Shown: positions 1-20,600 of the stretch, piece after piece | How the letters are laid out: the number at the start of each line of letters is the position of its first letter | Numbering within the stretch: position 1 is the stretch's first letter | NCBI GenBank assembly: GCA_018398805.1 | Contig: JAGFBZ010001895.1 | Coordinates: 1,485,001 to 1,549,000 of the forward strand | DNA from: Hirundichthys speculiger | Taxonomy: Eukaryota > Chordata > Actinopteri > Beloniformes > Exocoetidae | Length of the DNA stretch: 64,000 nucleotides | Reading direction: 5' to 3' | The notes under the pieces: model-generated | Database searches by the model: none | Told to the model about the DNA's origin: nothing | The model's input: the letters and a program-made list of their open reading frames with translations, nothing else | Translations under genes and position numbers: made by a program

Positions 1-8624
<8,624 letters not shown>

Positions 8625-8664
8625 TCAGGGAAAAAATGGGAATGTGTGGAAGCAGCAAGTACAC

Positions 8665-10670
8665 CTGAAGAGACAGTGGCAAGACACACACACACACACA
8701 CTACATCAGGCCATAGGCTTATATAAGACATCTCTGTCTGCCAGACAAAAAAAAACTTGTCACATGACCTGCACTCTAGTATGTACATTTAATAGTTTCA
8801 TTTCCAGTTTATAACTTATGTCCATTTCATATCCTGTAAATGTAATTTTAGTCTGTTGCCTATATGCAACATAGCCTGTATATCCTCATAGCCTGCACAG
8901 TTGATGGTTTAGTCCCATTTCTTTTTATGCACATTAGCATGTACATTTAATTTTTGGTCTGTTATTTATATGTAGCATCAAGTGTGCATTTCATAGCCCA
9001 GACATTTGACAGTTTAATCTGCTATTATCTATTGTAACACAGCCTGCACATTTTTAAACCTGTACACTTTTTAGCTTGTTCCTTCATAACAATGACATGT
9101 TGTCCCAGTTACACTGACATATGAGTTTATTTCATGTAACATAACCTGCCCAGTTGTTTCTCTTATATAGTATCATTTAGTATGGTGCACTTACATTTCC
9201 CAGTTTGGGATTAATAAAGTCAATCTAAAGTCTAATATAATGCAATACTCTTCTTCTTATTGTATATATATTTTTACAAAAAAAAAGACATATTAGAAAC
9301 AACAAAATGGAAATAATGATCCATTTTAGTTCAAAAAGTACAAAAGCACAACTTCTATAAAATTAAAACTGTTTCAAAAAATATAAGATTGTTTATATTT
9401 ATAGTATCAAATAACTAGATTATAAAAAATATTAAAAGTACATCAACACAAAAATAGTGAATTAGCACATGTTCACATTTAAAGATGGTGCAGGCATCTT
9501 AAACATAAAGATCTCCACATGACAGGAGATTTTTTTTACTTGATGGTCAGCTTCATTTTATAGCTGGTCATCAATATACAGCTCCAATCCTGCATTTGAT
9601 GATAGTCATGAAAATTTAATGTTTGTCTGAAGCCCTTTTGAAAGTGAAGATATGTATGTAAGAAAGTTAGTTATTACAGCAAAGCGATTATGTTTTTGTG
9701 TTTTTCTGTCAAACACTTTGCAGAAGCATTTATTACATTCACTGACACCGAGCAAAAGTACCTGAAAACTGTTAGAAACATGAGGGGGTAGTGTTTCTGT
9801 CCTTAAAGGTTTACATTTTCTATAAAATACATTTTATTCTGACGTCCTAATATTGTATATTTTGACAAGGACAATAGCTGCTATTATTACAATCACTTGA
9901 AGCGCATAACCGACATTTAAACGTTAAAGCAGTCGCTCAGGTCCTGTCAGTAGACGCCGGAAAACAAATAAAAAGCTTGTTAAGCTTGTAAAGACACAAA
10001 TCAAGTGAGCGACGTAGAGAACTTGGTGTCAGTCCGGCTATTACAATGTTTACCTTTACAAGTACAAGTTATATTTTAGCTTTTAGTCCGTGCTAACGTT
10101 AGCTCGGCCTAGCCGGGTTCTACAGACAGCGATGTTTTGAGACGGATAAAACATTATGTGAACCCTCTCTAATTGTTATGATGCTACACCAATTTGTTTA
10201 AAAAAATGTTAAAAAATGACACTACGACTATGATAAAGGTAGAAATAACACAAGCCGGCGTGTTGAGCAAAAGCCTGAAACAACAACATAAGCTGTCTGC
10301 TGGTTAGCATGCTAGTGAGCTAGTTGCTTTAGCCTCGCCGGCCATGCTCCGTCCGGACAATTAGGCACCGAAAATGTGCTGTTTTGGGGAGATGTTTGAG
10401 CCACAGGAGAACGGTTGGAGCATCACTCATCATGGGAGCTGATTGATCCCACGCGCCTCCCGTACCCTCGGCTCACAGCTCCGCACCGTCCCAAAAACTA
10501 TTTTCATTCATTACACTCTGCCGCGCCACAGCAGCGCTGTAATGTCGGTCTCGTTTTTTTTCTTCTCAAAGGGGAAAAGAAATCCTACACAAACCAGTTT
10601 AACCAATAACAGCAGCGTACAGAAGAATCAAAAACCTCTCCCGCTGCTGGCAGAATTATAGCACACTTAC
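8665..10670 (-). other. smarca4 intron 1, with an old repeat region
   Basis: Runs from the first-exon donor (GTAAGTG at 10670) to an acceptor at about 8665-8666, 43 bases before the ATG. The 8760-9240 part is a diverged interspersed or tandem-like repeat in which phrases such as catagcctgcaca and tgtacatttaat recur. It ends in ttgggattaataaag, like a second copy near 47.7 kb. 9241-10100 is AT-rich with no recognisable feature. Confidence 0.7.
8760..9240 (+). repeat. Diverged interspersed repeat with retroposon-like tail
   Basis: Internal phrases (catagcctgcaca, tgtacatttaat, gtctgttattt) recur every 60-120 bases with many differences. The end at about 9203-9221, cagtttgggattaataaag, is repeated at 47693-47710. 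This suggests the 3' end of a LINE or SINE family. Family not identified. Confidence 0.45.
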
Positions 10671-10930
10671 GCGGACGGTGAAAGTTTGATGTCTGGATTC
10701 TCACCGATCGCAGCGTCTCTCGGTTCTCCTTCTAGCCAGAAACAAAGAGCGACCTAACCCGTTGGTTTTTTTCCTTCCACCCCTCCTCCTCCTCCTCTCG
10801 CTCCTCTCTCGGGAGATTGTATCGCGAACGCCGGCTTGTGCGACCTCTGCAGCGCCCCCTGTCGCTTCCCCGCGTGCTCAGTTTGGCTCTGAGTTTCCAG
10901 AGACGCCTGCGTGGGGGAAGGGAGCCCTGT
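10640..10930 (-). promoter_or_regulatory. smarca4: smarca4 non-coding first exon and CpG-rich promoter
   Basis: A CpG- and GC-rich block in otherwise AT-rich DNA. A consensus donor on the minus strand (GTAAGTG, 10670-10664) follows gcggacgg, giving a 5'UTR exon of about 10671-10740 spliced to the ATG exon. Several CG-rich motifs (for example cgggagattgtatcgcgaacg) lie at 10809-10830. The transcription start is inferred. Confidence 0.6.
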
Positions 10931-11379
10931 TGGAACAATATATTCAAGAAGAGACTGCAGGAAATGGGATTTAGTCGAATTGTTGTATGAGCTATTTACT
11001 CTGTTGTTTAGAATACGTTTGGTTATGCTTCCCTTTAATATCAATTTGTATAGTTTATCCTTGTTTAGGCTTCAGCACTTTAGATTACTTCTGTATTATT
11101 TCTTTTTAGGCCATTTGGGTTGGATAAGGTTATGTGCACTAGCTTATAAACACCTGGGCCAGTGTTGTTATTTTTAACTAGTCTCGGAGCCAGAGCAGCA
11201 GAGGCAGGAATTAGGCCAAATGCTGGATTTCTTGTTGTTTGCCTGACAAAATGCAACAAAACACTAGAACTACACTTCTTCACACATTGACATTGTTCGA
11301 CTGTGTAAATCCCAACTCATGCCGGTTTGAGTTACGTCAATCAAACATAATATTATGACTAGTCCTCCTTGTGCTCTCA

Positions 11380-11590
11380 AAAGAGCTCTGACCAGTCAGG
11401 GTCTGGACTAGTGTCCCATCAACAGTTGGGATGTTATTAGCAGATCCTTTGGGTCCTGTGGGTTGTGTGGTGGGGTCTCTGTGGAAGAGGATTGCTTCTG
11501 ACAGATGCCATCAGGTCCCATCGGTTTGCTTTCTGTGGAGTATGAAGACCAAATGAACACCTCAGATTCTTTGCCGTGTTCTTTGAGCGC
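11380..11590 (+). repeat. Degenerate copy of a widespread fish DNA-transposon-like repeat
   Basis: The phrases gaccagtcagggtctgga, gcagatcctttgggtcctg and gaccaaatgaacacctcaga resemble a high-copy fish element I recognise only by such phrases. No terminal repeats or target duplication could be delimited, so the boundaries are approximate. Confidence 0.35.
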
Positions 11591-11754
11591 TTCCTAAAAA
11601 AGAAATTGCTGAGGGGCCGGCTGCTGACCAGCTGGGGGAGGTGGTGGCGCTTCTAGGGGAAAGATGAGGGTACATTTTTTTGGTATGTGTGAAAACTTGC
11701 CATTATCCTTGATTAGGATTTAATATTATAATTTTAGTTAATGATATTTGCTCA

Positions 11755-11842
11755 GGCGTCATGGTCTGGGTCTCTGTAAAGCGCCTCGAGACAACTGGCA
11801 TTGTAACAGACGTACAAATAAAATTGAATTGAATTGAATTGA
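11755..11842 (+). repeat. Retroposon tail with (TTGAA)n end
   Basis: tctctgtaaagcgcctcgag followed by a tail of repeated attgaattgaattgaa is a common teleost LINE/SINE 3' end (known from many fish genomes). The body upstream is not recognisable. Confidence 0.6.
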
Positions 11843-12127
11843 ACTTCTTCCGAATGATCACTTTTATCATATTCTAACCAGTAGGGGTGTAATGATCCAA
11901 TCTATCTACATTGATAATACATCAGTTTAATGTTTTTGCGTGTGGAACAGGTATTTACTGCAGCATGTAGCAAGCCCTTTGACATGTGACCGGAAAGCTT
12001 AAGGTTACCGAGGTCAAGGCAGCGTGAGTGTGATTAAGCTGCCCAATGCTGAGGAGCTCTTTGATCCGTGCTTATAGACGGAGAACCACCGGAGGGCAAA
12101 GTCGGTGTCAGATTGGACCAGTCAGAC

Positions 12128-12154
12128 ATGAGCTGCCGCTGGCTTGCTTGCTAA
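12128..12154 (+). promoter_or_regulatory. Possible uORF ahead of the sulfotransferase gene
   Basis: ATG at 12128 opens an 8-codon frame (MSCRWLAC) that stops at 12152-12154, 28 bases before the proposed main ATG at 12183. It matters only if transcription starts upstream of 12128. Confidence 0.3.
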
Positions 12155-12182
12155 ACTTTGGAGGTACCGTGTGGCAGGCCTC

Positions 12183-13705
12183 ATGCTGATCCTTGGGGCG
12201 ACTTCTCTGCTCATATTTGTAGGCACTCACTTGTTGCAACATTCCAGGTATGTAAACAGCAGTATGTGCCTGAGTTCAACCTCTACTTTTGTTTTTACTC
12301 CATACAGTTTTTATATTTGAACAACAAAATTAGCAATGCAAATCCAATTTTTTGTTTTCTTAGCAATCATGATTTCCACAAAGGTTGGAGAGAGAGGCCA
12401 CTGAAGGAAAGAGGGGAGCTTGCTGCCGATGGCAAGCAAAGACCAGACAACAGATACGAAGACCACAAGGGAAAAAGTGAAAAACATCCATCAGATGCCA
12501 ACACAGGAAGGGATTCTAATGTTTACAATATGCCAAGGATAAAGACATATATTCCACCTGTTGTTTTCCTTAAAACACACAAGACGGGAAGCAGCACTGT
12601 CCAGAATCTGCTGTTCCGCATGGGAGAGCGGAACAATGCTACATTTGCTTTCCCCTCTTATACGTACCAGTTCAGCTATCCAGATAAGTAAGCCAATGTC
12701 ATTATGCTCAGGTACAACGTTCCTGGGTTCCCGTGGTTGTCCTGCTTTCCCCTGATTTACTGTGATATTTCAGTGACATTTTCTTCTCCTCTCTCAGATT
12801 CAGGGCAGATTTTGTGGAAGAGTTACCCAAAGGTTCATCTCATTTTGACATAATTTGTAGCCACATGCGTCTAGACGTGGATGAGCTGAAACAGCTGATG
12901 CCAAAAACCAGCATCTACATCACCATCATTCGTGACCCCACAAACATTTGAGTCTGTTTTCTCCTATTACACCTACTCTGTACCCGCTTTCTCCTTAGCA
13001 AAGAAAGCCGCAGAGATGAAGGAGCACAGATCAGCGCTGTCTGTGTTCGTGGAGTCCCCAGAGTCATTCTGGGACCCTAAAGATCCTGAAGACGGACTTG
13101 GGAAGAACCCCATGAGTTTTGATTTTGGCTTTGACAGCCAGTATTGGAACTCCTCCTGGTCGGCTCATTTGACTTTGCTAAAGGAAACCTTCCATCTGGT
13201 GATGATTGCAGAACACTTTGATGAGTCCCTCGTCCTACTAGGGGCCATGCTGAAGTTAGAGCCAAAAGAACTAGCATACGTCCGCCTCAACGCTCGCTCT
13301 GCACACAACGTCACGCCGTTGGATGATGTTACTAAAGACAGAATACGAGCCTGGAACAGCTTGGATGTGCAGCTGTATGACTTTTTTCTCCAGCTGTTCT
13401 GGGAGAAGGCCGGGCACTACGGACTGGAAAGGTTGAAAAGGGAAGTGGATCTGCTGAGGGCCTCCACGGACAGAATCACACAGAAATGTGTGGCGAGGAA
13501 AGAGGTGCCCCCTGTGGAACTGGAGGACTTCATAAGACCCTGGCAGATGGATTCGGTCACCATCTTGGGTTACGATATACGGAGCAATCTGTCCAATCAG
13601 GAGCAGGAATTCTGCTTGCGACTCGTACTTCCTGAACTTCAGTATCATTTTCATCTCTACTTCAAGCAGTATGATCGAGCAATGAGGCCTGTACCAACAG
13701 AGTGA
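12183..13705 (+). CDS. Galactose-3-O-sulfotransferase-like (GAL3ST family), frame broken once
   Basis: Golgi type II enzyme that transfers sulfate from PAPS to the 3-OH of galactose on glycolipids or glycans (family knowledge). Three exons: 12183-12247, 12364-12687, 12798-13705, with GT/AG borders and matching phases. Exon 1 encodes a start plus a membrane anchor (LGATSLLIFVGTHLL). Exon 2 has a charged stem and the 5'-phosphosulfate loop FLKTHKTGSST. Exon 3 has ICSHMRLDVDE, the 3'-phosphate motif IIRDP then FESVFSYY, WFDFGF-like FDFGFD, and LNARSAHNV. Total 1297 nt, one more than a multiple of 3: after RDP (12937-12939) seven bases precede TTTGAG, so the frame shifts there and a TGA follows in the old frame. 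About 431 aa if continuous, usual for the family. The paralogue (GAL3ST1, 2 or 3-like) is unresolved. Tail-to-tail with atg4d. Confidence 0.85.
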
Positions 13706-14661
13706 TCTCATCAGGAACTGTGTGAAAATGAGCACTGGAGTGAGATATGTATACTTTCACTTATTTATTTTCACAGGTACAGATAAAATTTTCAGAAGAA
13801 TTGTATTTTTGGTTTAGCTCAAAAATCTGTGTTTTTATTACACTTGTGCCGGCTCTAATAGAACTAAATATTTAGTAGCTCTTTGTTTTGAACTTCGAAA
13901 TGTACCACTGATTATAATTAAATGCTTATCCCATCCATATTACTGTTTTAGTCAAGAAAAACCAAGAATGCAGCAATTAGTACAAGTACTGGACTGTAAT
14001 TAGATTTAAGGATGAGACATGAGCCATTTCCTCATTCATAAATGCTTTATTTGGAATAAAAGGTGGAAAAAAAGTTTTGGTATTTTTTTTAACTAAAGAG
14101 TAAATTTCTTTGTCTATGTTTGAACAAACTTGGACAAAACTTCTGTCTCAGAAAAAGATAAATCTTTCCAGTGTTTTTCAAGTGTGAGTCACATGTTCAC
14201 AGGAATCCAAGGTTCTAATGAATTCAAAGTGCAGCACATCGTGCCACATGATATTAGACACAGAGATCTCGTTGTAACACATGCCATGAGTGTGTCTCTG
14301 GGAGAATAACAATTCCTATTACTGTTGTTTTATTTTAATTTGAATGGACTGAAAAAAAAAACAACTCATTTTTTTTCCCCCCTCAAGTTCATATGATATG
14401 ACAAAAACATCTTTATTTCTAAAGGGAACGGAATTAATTGAACCATTCTTTTATCAAACAATAAATACGCTTACAAAAGTGCCCAAAAAGCCATAAAAAT
14501 ACAGCAGTTTCAAGTGAAATCTGACTAATTTATTTTACCAAACCTCAAAAGAGACTCCTCAGCTCACTTACACATGGATATTCATGATATTAGTTGGTCA
14601 AACGCTCATTCGTTGCCACATAGTGGAAACACGTAACAAGGAGCATCTAATGCTCTTCTGC
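13706..14661. other. Convergent 3' ends of the sulfotransferase gene and atg4d
   Basis: AT-rich 3'UTR-like sequence. Signals for the plus-strand gene (AATAAA 14055-14060) and for minus-strand atg4d (TTTATT on the plus strand at 14529-14534, 14328-14333 and 14412-14417) overlap in range, so the 3'UTRs may overlap. No ORF or repeat recognised. Confidence 0.55.
14055..14060 (+). terminator. Candidate polyadenylation signal of the sulfotransferase gene
   Basis: AATAAA 350 bases after the stop codon at 13703-13705, in an AT-rich 3' region. Assigned by position only. Confidence 0.45.
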
Positions 14662-17600
14662 TCATAGCAGAACAAACTCATCCATGCTGTTGTTGGTGTC
14701 GGCCCCTCTTACTTCATTCTTCCTCTGTATGTAGGTAAAGCTGTTTGTTGGTGTTTTGCTCTCCTCCACCTCCTCGTCTTCTTCCCAACCTCCTCTCTCT
14801 GAAAATATAAACATGGGGTATGTCTCTGCAGACGTGGAGACAGCCTGTGGGAGAGAAGGATTTATCAATAACTCAGGCAGTTCATAATCAATGCTACGAT
14901 TTATCTTTTGGTTAAATGACACCGGCTTCTAACCACCATGTTAGCAATACAACTTATTCATATAACCTCTGGCATTAATCTTACTACATGGGGTAAAAAC
15001 TACATTGCATCAGAGGACAGGGGCCAGGGCGGACATGAAGACATACCTCATTCACAGCTGTGCACAAGGATTCAAGCTCCTTTTGTCCTTTTGCATAAAA
15101 TCCAATGGTACAGCTGGGGTCCATGCGGGAGAACGCCATTTTCCTCGGATGTTTACAGTGAAATGACTGAAAAATAGTGTGAAGAGAAACTCAGGTCAGA
15201 AGAACAATAGGACTATAGGCTTAATGTGGATTCATCAGTTCATCAAATGCTAAACATCTCTAACAAAGTAAGAAAGGGATATTTTTGGTAAAGGTCACAG
15301 GGGTGTACAAAAACAGCAAAGTAAATGTTTTGTTTTTCTTTGACTAAGGAAATGTATATCTAAATTTGGAGTGCACAAATAAAAGTGATAAAAGAAAAAA
15401 AAGTGTCCAAAACAGATGGAATGAAGTAACGACCGGCATATAAAAAGTGGACTGATCTACCAAAGTATCACACACTGGTTTGCTAAATATCGTTCTGAGC
15501 CCTGCAGTTCTACATTTCTACATTTCAGCATTGCCATTTTCAGTTTTTGGAAAGGATCCATAGTGAAAAAAAACAACAACAAAAAAACTGGGAAGCTGCA
15601 GTGATATAGTAATCACAGGGAGTGTATTTAGGGAGACATCTCAAAAACTGGTGGAGAAACTGAATAGATATGAACCACTTTCCATTAATCTGACAACAAA
15701 TGAACCTGTTGGCGTCAAGTTTAAATGAGCCCCTGACGCTTTTCTGTAACACTTTGTAATGGTAATCCATTTAGGTCAGAAACAATAACTCATATGCATC
15801 ACTTTGTCCACAGGAGGTCTATATATTACATTAGCAAACAGGCACATGCAGCAGTGGGGGGTAATTTGGTTCTATTAAATAAAGAAATTGGAGCACTCCC
15901 CAAACCTTCTTCCTCTGTGGTTTTACCAGTGATATTTTGCCTGTAGTGGCTAGTTGTTTTATTTTAGCATTTAGGCCAAATAAATGAATCAAAACTGTTT
16001 AAAAGTTACCGAGCTGCAGCTGCAGCTTCTGCTTGCTATTTGACCATATATTAATATTTTCATTTGTTCCCTTTGACTTCTGCTTTGTTTAACACGACAC
16101 AGTTCTTTCTTTCTTCCCAGCTCCTCCAGTCAGAGGATTGCAACAGTGGTGTGATAAACATGATTGATTTGGCAGAAGTTTTACCCCAGATGACCTGACA
16201 CAAGCAGGAATTGAACCCGAAAGAAAAGAGAAAACTGTAACTCAGGTTAAAAAAAAAAAAAGAAAACAAAAAACAACAACAAGGATGACTTTTTTTCTGG
16301 AGTTGATAACAACTACGCTCATTGTCATGGTGCATTTAAACCTGGCTGACTATTTAATAAGCTGCTTCCATCCACCAATACTATATATGCTACGTAATTG
16401 TTAGAAACAAATACAAGCTTGGCAGTATGTTGATATGTATTATACTATAATTATATATATATTATACTATAATAGCATTATAGTGTTATTAATAGTATAA
16501 TAACACTATAATGCTAGTTTAAAATCTATTCATGTAAAGACATCACTATAAACATGACTAGTTAATGTTCATGCAGTACTTCTACGCTTACTCTTATAGA
16601 CCTGGGTGCTTATGGGAACCAATTGATGTCAGTTACTAAAAGAGACGTCCGCAGCACAAAACCATAAAGCATAAAAGGGAAGAGAAATTGTACCTCGTAC
16701 CTCCAAGGGGAAGTTTTCCTTTTTTATATCAACTGTGGGCTGACAGTAGTGAGGGTCCAAATATAGCAGATGGTCATCTTTTTTACAAAGCAAGGTCAAA
16801 GGAAGAAAAAACAATTTATAAAAGGATTGATCAAACAGCTGAGCACCATTATCATGACAGAGACTTTACTGAACATACCCTGAAAGCCAGCGAAGAACAA
16901 AGAGTGCTTTGGTTTGCCGCCAATGATTCCAATGCAGCATTGTAGCTTCAAGAGTTTCTGCAGGAAAAATGAGAACACACAGGAAATGGCTCGGACTTCA
17001 ATGCAGCTATAATTAACCCACTTTCTTGTTCCACACTTCAGAGCTAGGATTTCTGTTTTAAGACCACATCAAAGCTGATTTTTCCTTAACTAATGAGGTA
17101 CTTTTGCTTTTTTATTTTTGCTGATTAAAACTCAGACAATGAATTCACTTTGAGATATAAACAGCTACTCAATATACACAATTCTCATATACTTTAGCGC
17201 ATAAAATATCGTTTAAATACTTTGACACAGGGTATGTAGGAAGGATTGAGATCTTGTCCTCCAAGTCGCACAGGAACCAGGATGATGACAGATTTCCAGG
17301 AGTGAGGTGGAGGCCGTTCACACAACTTCCTCACATCCTGCAGGTAGACTGAACATGCAAGATATTGAACACTTAGGTTCAGTTTTGGTTTTCATATGAA
17401 CAGCAAATACTATAATGAAAGAAAACACTCACTGGTGCAATCCTGAGCAACATAAACAACCAGATTGGGAAGGTCTGCTGATGCTGTCACAGCTTTCCTG
17501 GAAGAGAAAGATATTTACTGTTGCAGCTTTATCAAGCCTTTTAGAATAACTAGACTGTAGGACATCACATCAGGTCTCACCGTAGAATATGTGCCACTAT

Positions 17601-20600
17601 GGATGGACCATACCAGTCCCCGGCCTTCTTCCCTGAGCTTTTACCCAACTCCACAAGCTGATGTAATCCCAAAAGGGGCTGTGGGGTGGTCTGCAAACCA
17701 GGATACCACCCTTCTGTGTGTAGCCTCCATGGGTCTGTCCAGCAGGGAACCTAGGCTCAGTTTTCGAACCATTTTATTTTTTCTGTCCTCTATGTTCCAT
17801 CCACACTCTGGACTGTCTGCAGGGTGAAGCAAGCTCCATGTCATCTTTGACTGCACAATACCTCACAGGCCAAATCCAACCTGTAAAAGATATAAAGAGG
17901 TTTACAAGCACTGATAAAGGTTACTTGGATAAACAATGTTCAACAACCAAGCAACTCAAATGGACAGCACACGCTGAACCTGATGTCATATGTCATGGAG
18001 TCATGTTAAAATATGTGGTGGTATCACAGACCCACAGCACCAGAGTTCTGTCACTGCTTAGGTTTTATGTCACTGCATCTTTGGTCAGCTCTAACCCAGA
18101 GTCTGACTTTGGGACAGTTGTTTAAAAATATAAATGCTTTCATACCACTGATAGCATATGTGTAATACTCAAAATAATTCAGCTTTATATAATTCTAAGG
18201 AATTAAAAGACAGCCATAAATCCTTTTTTTATGGTCAACTGAAAAGTGTACAAAACAAAAACAAAGTCAAGACAAAATCACAAACTGAGAAATTCTGCTG
18301 GATTATGAAAAAACTATTTAAAAAATGTATGAGAGCAAGTTAACAAGAGACTTTTAAAAAGTTGAAAAGAAAAAAAAAACTAATAAAAAAAACACGGTCA
18401 AATATTTCACAATAAACTGGGGAAATGTATAAGAGAAAGAATGAAAACATTAAAATGAGTTTGGGGATTTCATCATCATCATTAATTCTTGATATTTTTA
18501 AAAGATCTGAATCCAGAGAAATCTCTGTGCACAAGGAAAAAGAGGAAAAACCTAAATGGAAAAGCTGTGTAATCTTCAAGCCTTCGGGTGGTGCCATCTG
18601 CAATGGAAATGACTCCTCAGGAATATCAGAAAGAAATAAATATATACAAGATCCAGCAAAGGTGTGATGCATCACAGGAGGGTTTTAAATTCTTTTGGGT
18701 AAACAAATCCCATCTCTAAGAGTTTTTAAAGTTCCTGTAAAAGTATTCTATTACTGCATACTCTAATAGACTTTTTTACTGAACTGTGTCGGTGGCGTTT
18801 TCAGTGTTCCTGTGAGTGTTGTTACCTGGTGGCATCAGGTGTTGGAGCAGAGCTTGTGCCAGAAGCATTTGGCCTGTGCGTAAAACACAACCCCAGCCGC
18901 TGTCAGTGGTCAGAGAGCAGCCGGCCAGCGGAGGGAAGCCTCTCCTGTACGTCAACCACAGCAGGGACGCAAAGGAGCGATAGAAACGCTCTCTGTCCCC
19001 TGACAAAGTTGTAGAGCTTGAATTAAAACGTTCCTGTTTAGCTTTGCAATTACAAGCAACATATGAGAGTCAAATCTGTGATAGTTCTGCCTCACTTTTT
19101 GAAAAGCAACAGAATGCCTCACCTTCATCCTTGAGCACATAGTGCTTCCCAAGCAAGATCAGAGGAGAGCTCTTCCTGAATTTTGATTTCTGCTTCAAGG
19201 ACCACCCTGATAGAGAAAAGTTAACAGTTATTTTTCACTAAAACAAATAGACCAAAGAGAAGTGCTCAACAGATAAGGTTTCAATGTCAGGAAAATAAAG
19301 CTGACCATATTTTACACGCTGTTCCATGCTGAGACAAGCTTGGACTTGAATTTGCCCTTGTCCTCTGCTTCTGGATCCTCTGTGCAACCCGCTAGGTTCA
19401 AAGGTTCAAGAGGTTTAGAGGGAAGGAAGAACCAATCATCCACGCGGTCATCAGCAGCAGACTGGCCATCACAGTAAGTGGAGGACGTGGGGGATTCATA
19501 GTAACTGCAGAAGACCATGAATGAGTGAGAAGCAATGATCCGTATCACCACAGGAGCCTACACAGATACAGCACACACTTTAAACAACACACTGTGTACG
19601 TGGCAGCCGTGTACAGTGAGTTACATGGTTTATTAGAGCTGCAAACAAATTTTGCGCCTGGATCTGAGTTAATGTTAACTGCAGCAAAGCTAATCTTTCA
19701 CTGTGACAGTACGTAATGAGAGAAAACATGTGACTGCACCCTGTGACTCAAGGAATTTCAAATATGTCACTTTAGCTTCTTAACAAGTAACAAGTAAAAC
19801 TTCAATTCCAAACACTAGTTTATCAGCAAAACCTAACACAAGTAAAAGTACTTGAATCTGTACAAAAAAAAACCTAGTGATGATCATGTCATGATGTTTT
19901 GTTTATTATCACAATCTACAGTTTGATATTACTGTTGCATTAATCGATAAAAATAACTTTCTCACACTACTTTTTATACAGATAAGTATATTGATCCTTT
20001 AGGTTCCAACCTAAGGGTGAGGCCGCTCTAAAGGCTCAAGATAATAAATGAGAGGGGAGGACTGGACTCTCCTTTAGAGGGTGAGAAGTTTAGTCACCTG
20101 GGAGAGACCCAGTTGAGATGTTTTGCGCATCTGGTTAGGACGCCTCCCAGGAGAGCTGCATGTCCAATCAGGAAAAGGCCATGAGGCAGACCTGGGACAT
20201 GCTGAAGAGAACTACATCTCCCAGCTGGACAGGTAATGCCCTGGTGACACCCCAGAAGGGTTAGAGGAGGTAGATGGTGAGAGGGAGGTTTGGGTTTCTC
20301 TGCTTAAGCTGCTAGCTCTGCGACCCAAATCCAGAGAAGTGGAAGTTAGTGGGTGGATGAAAAATGGATGATACCCAGCTCCAGATTTCTTTCTTTATAT
20401 TTTCTAAATGCAGTAGAGTTGGTCAGTTAAGTACCATTACCTTGGTACTTGGAGGTTGTTATGTAAAGGTTCAAACTAATTAAGAATTTGCGTTTTTATT
20501 GCATAAAAAGGGGGAAAAACTTCTCAAGTTTTAATAAAAATGAACTTCATACGTTACTTGCATGAACTATGAAACTTAGAAATGTAATTGCGAAAAATAG

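Larger units (their letters stand above)
10931..12127. other. Intergenic region between divergent smarca4 and the sulfotransferase gene
   Basis: About 1.2 kb. It holds a degenerate transposon-like fragment (11380-11590) and a SINE/LINE tail (11755-11842), annotated separately. No ORF with homology seen. The promoter of the sulfotransferase gene should lie near 11.9-12.1 kb, but no TATA box or CpG island is obvious. Confidence 0.6.

Noticed and set aside
18340..18600. Possible atg4d exon beginning MAPPEG
   Set aside because: Good acceptor, but no ATG4-like residues in any phase-compatible frame and no suitable donor.
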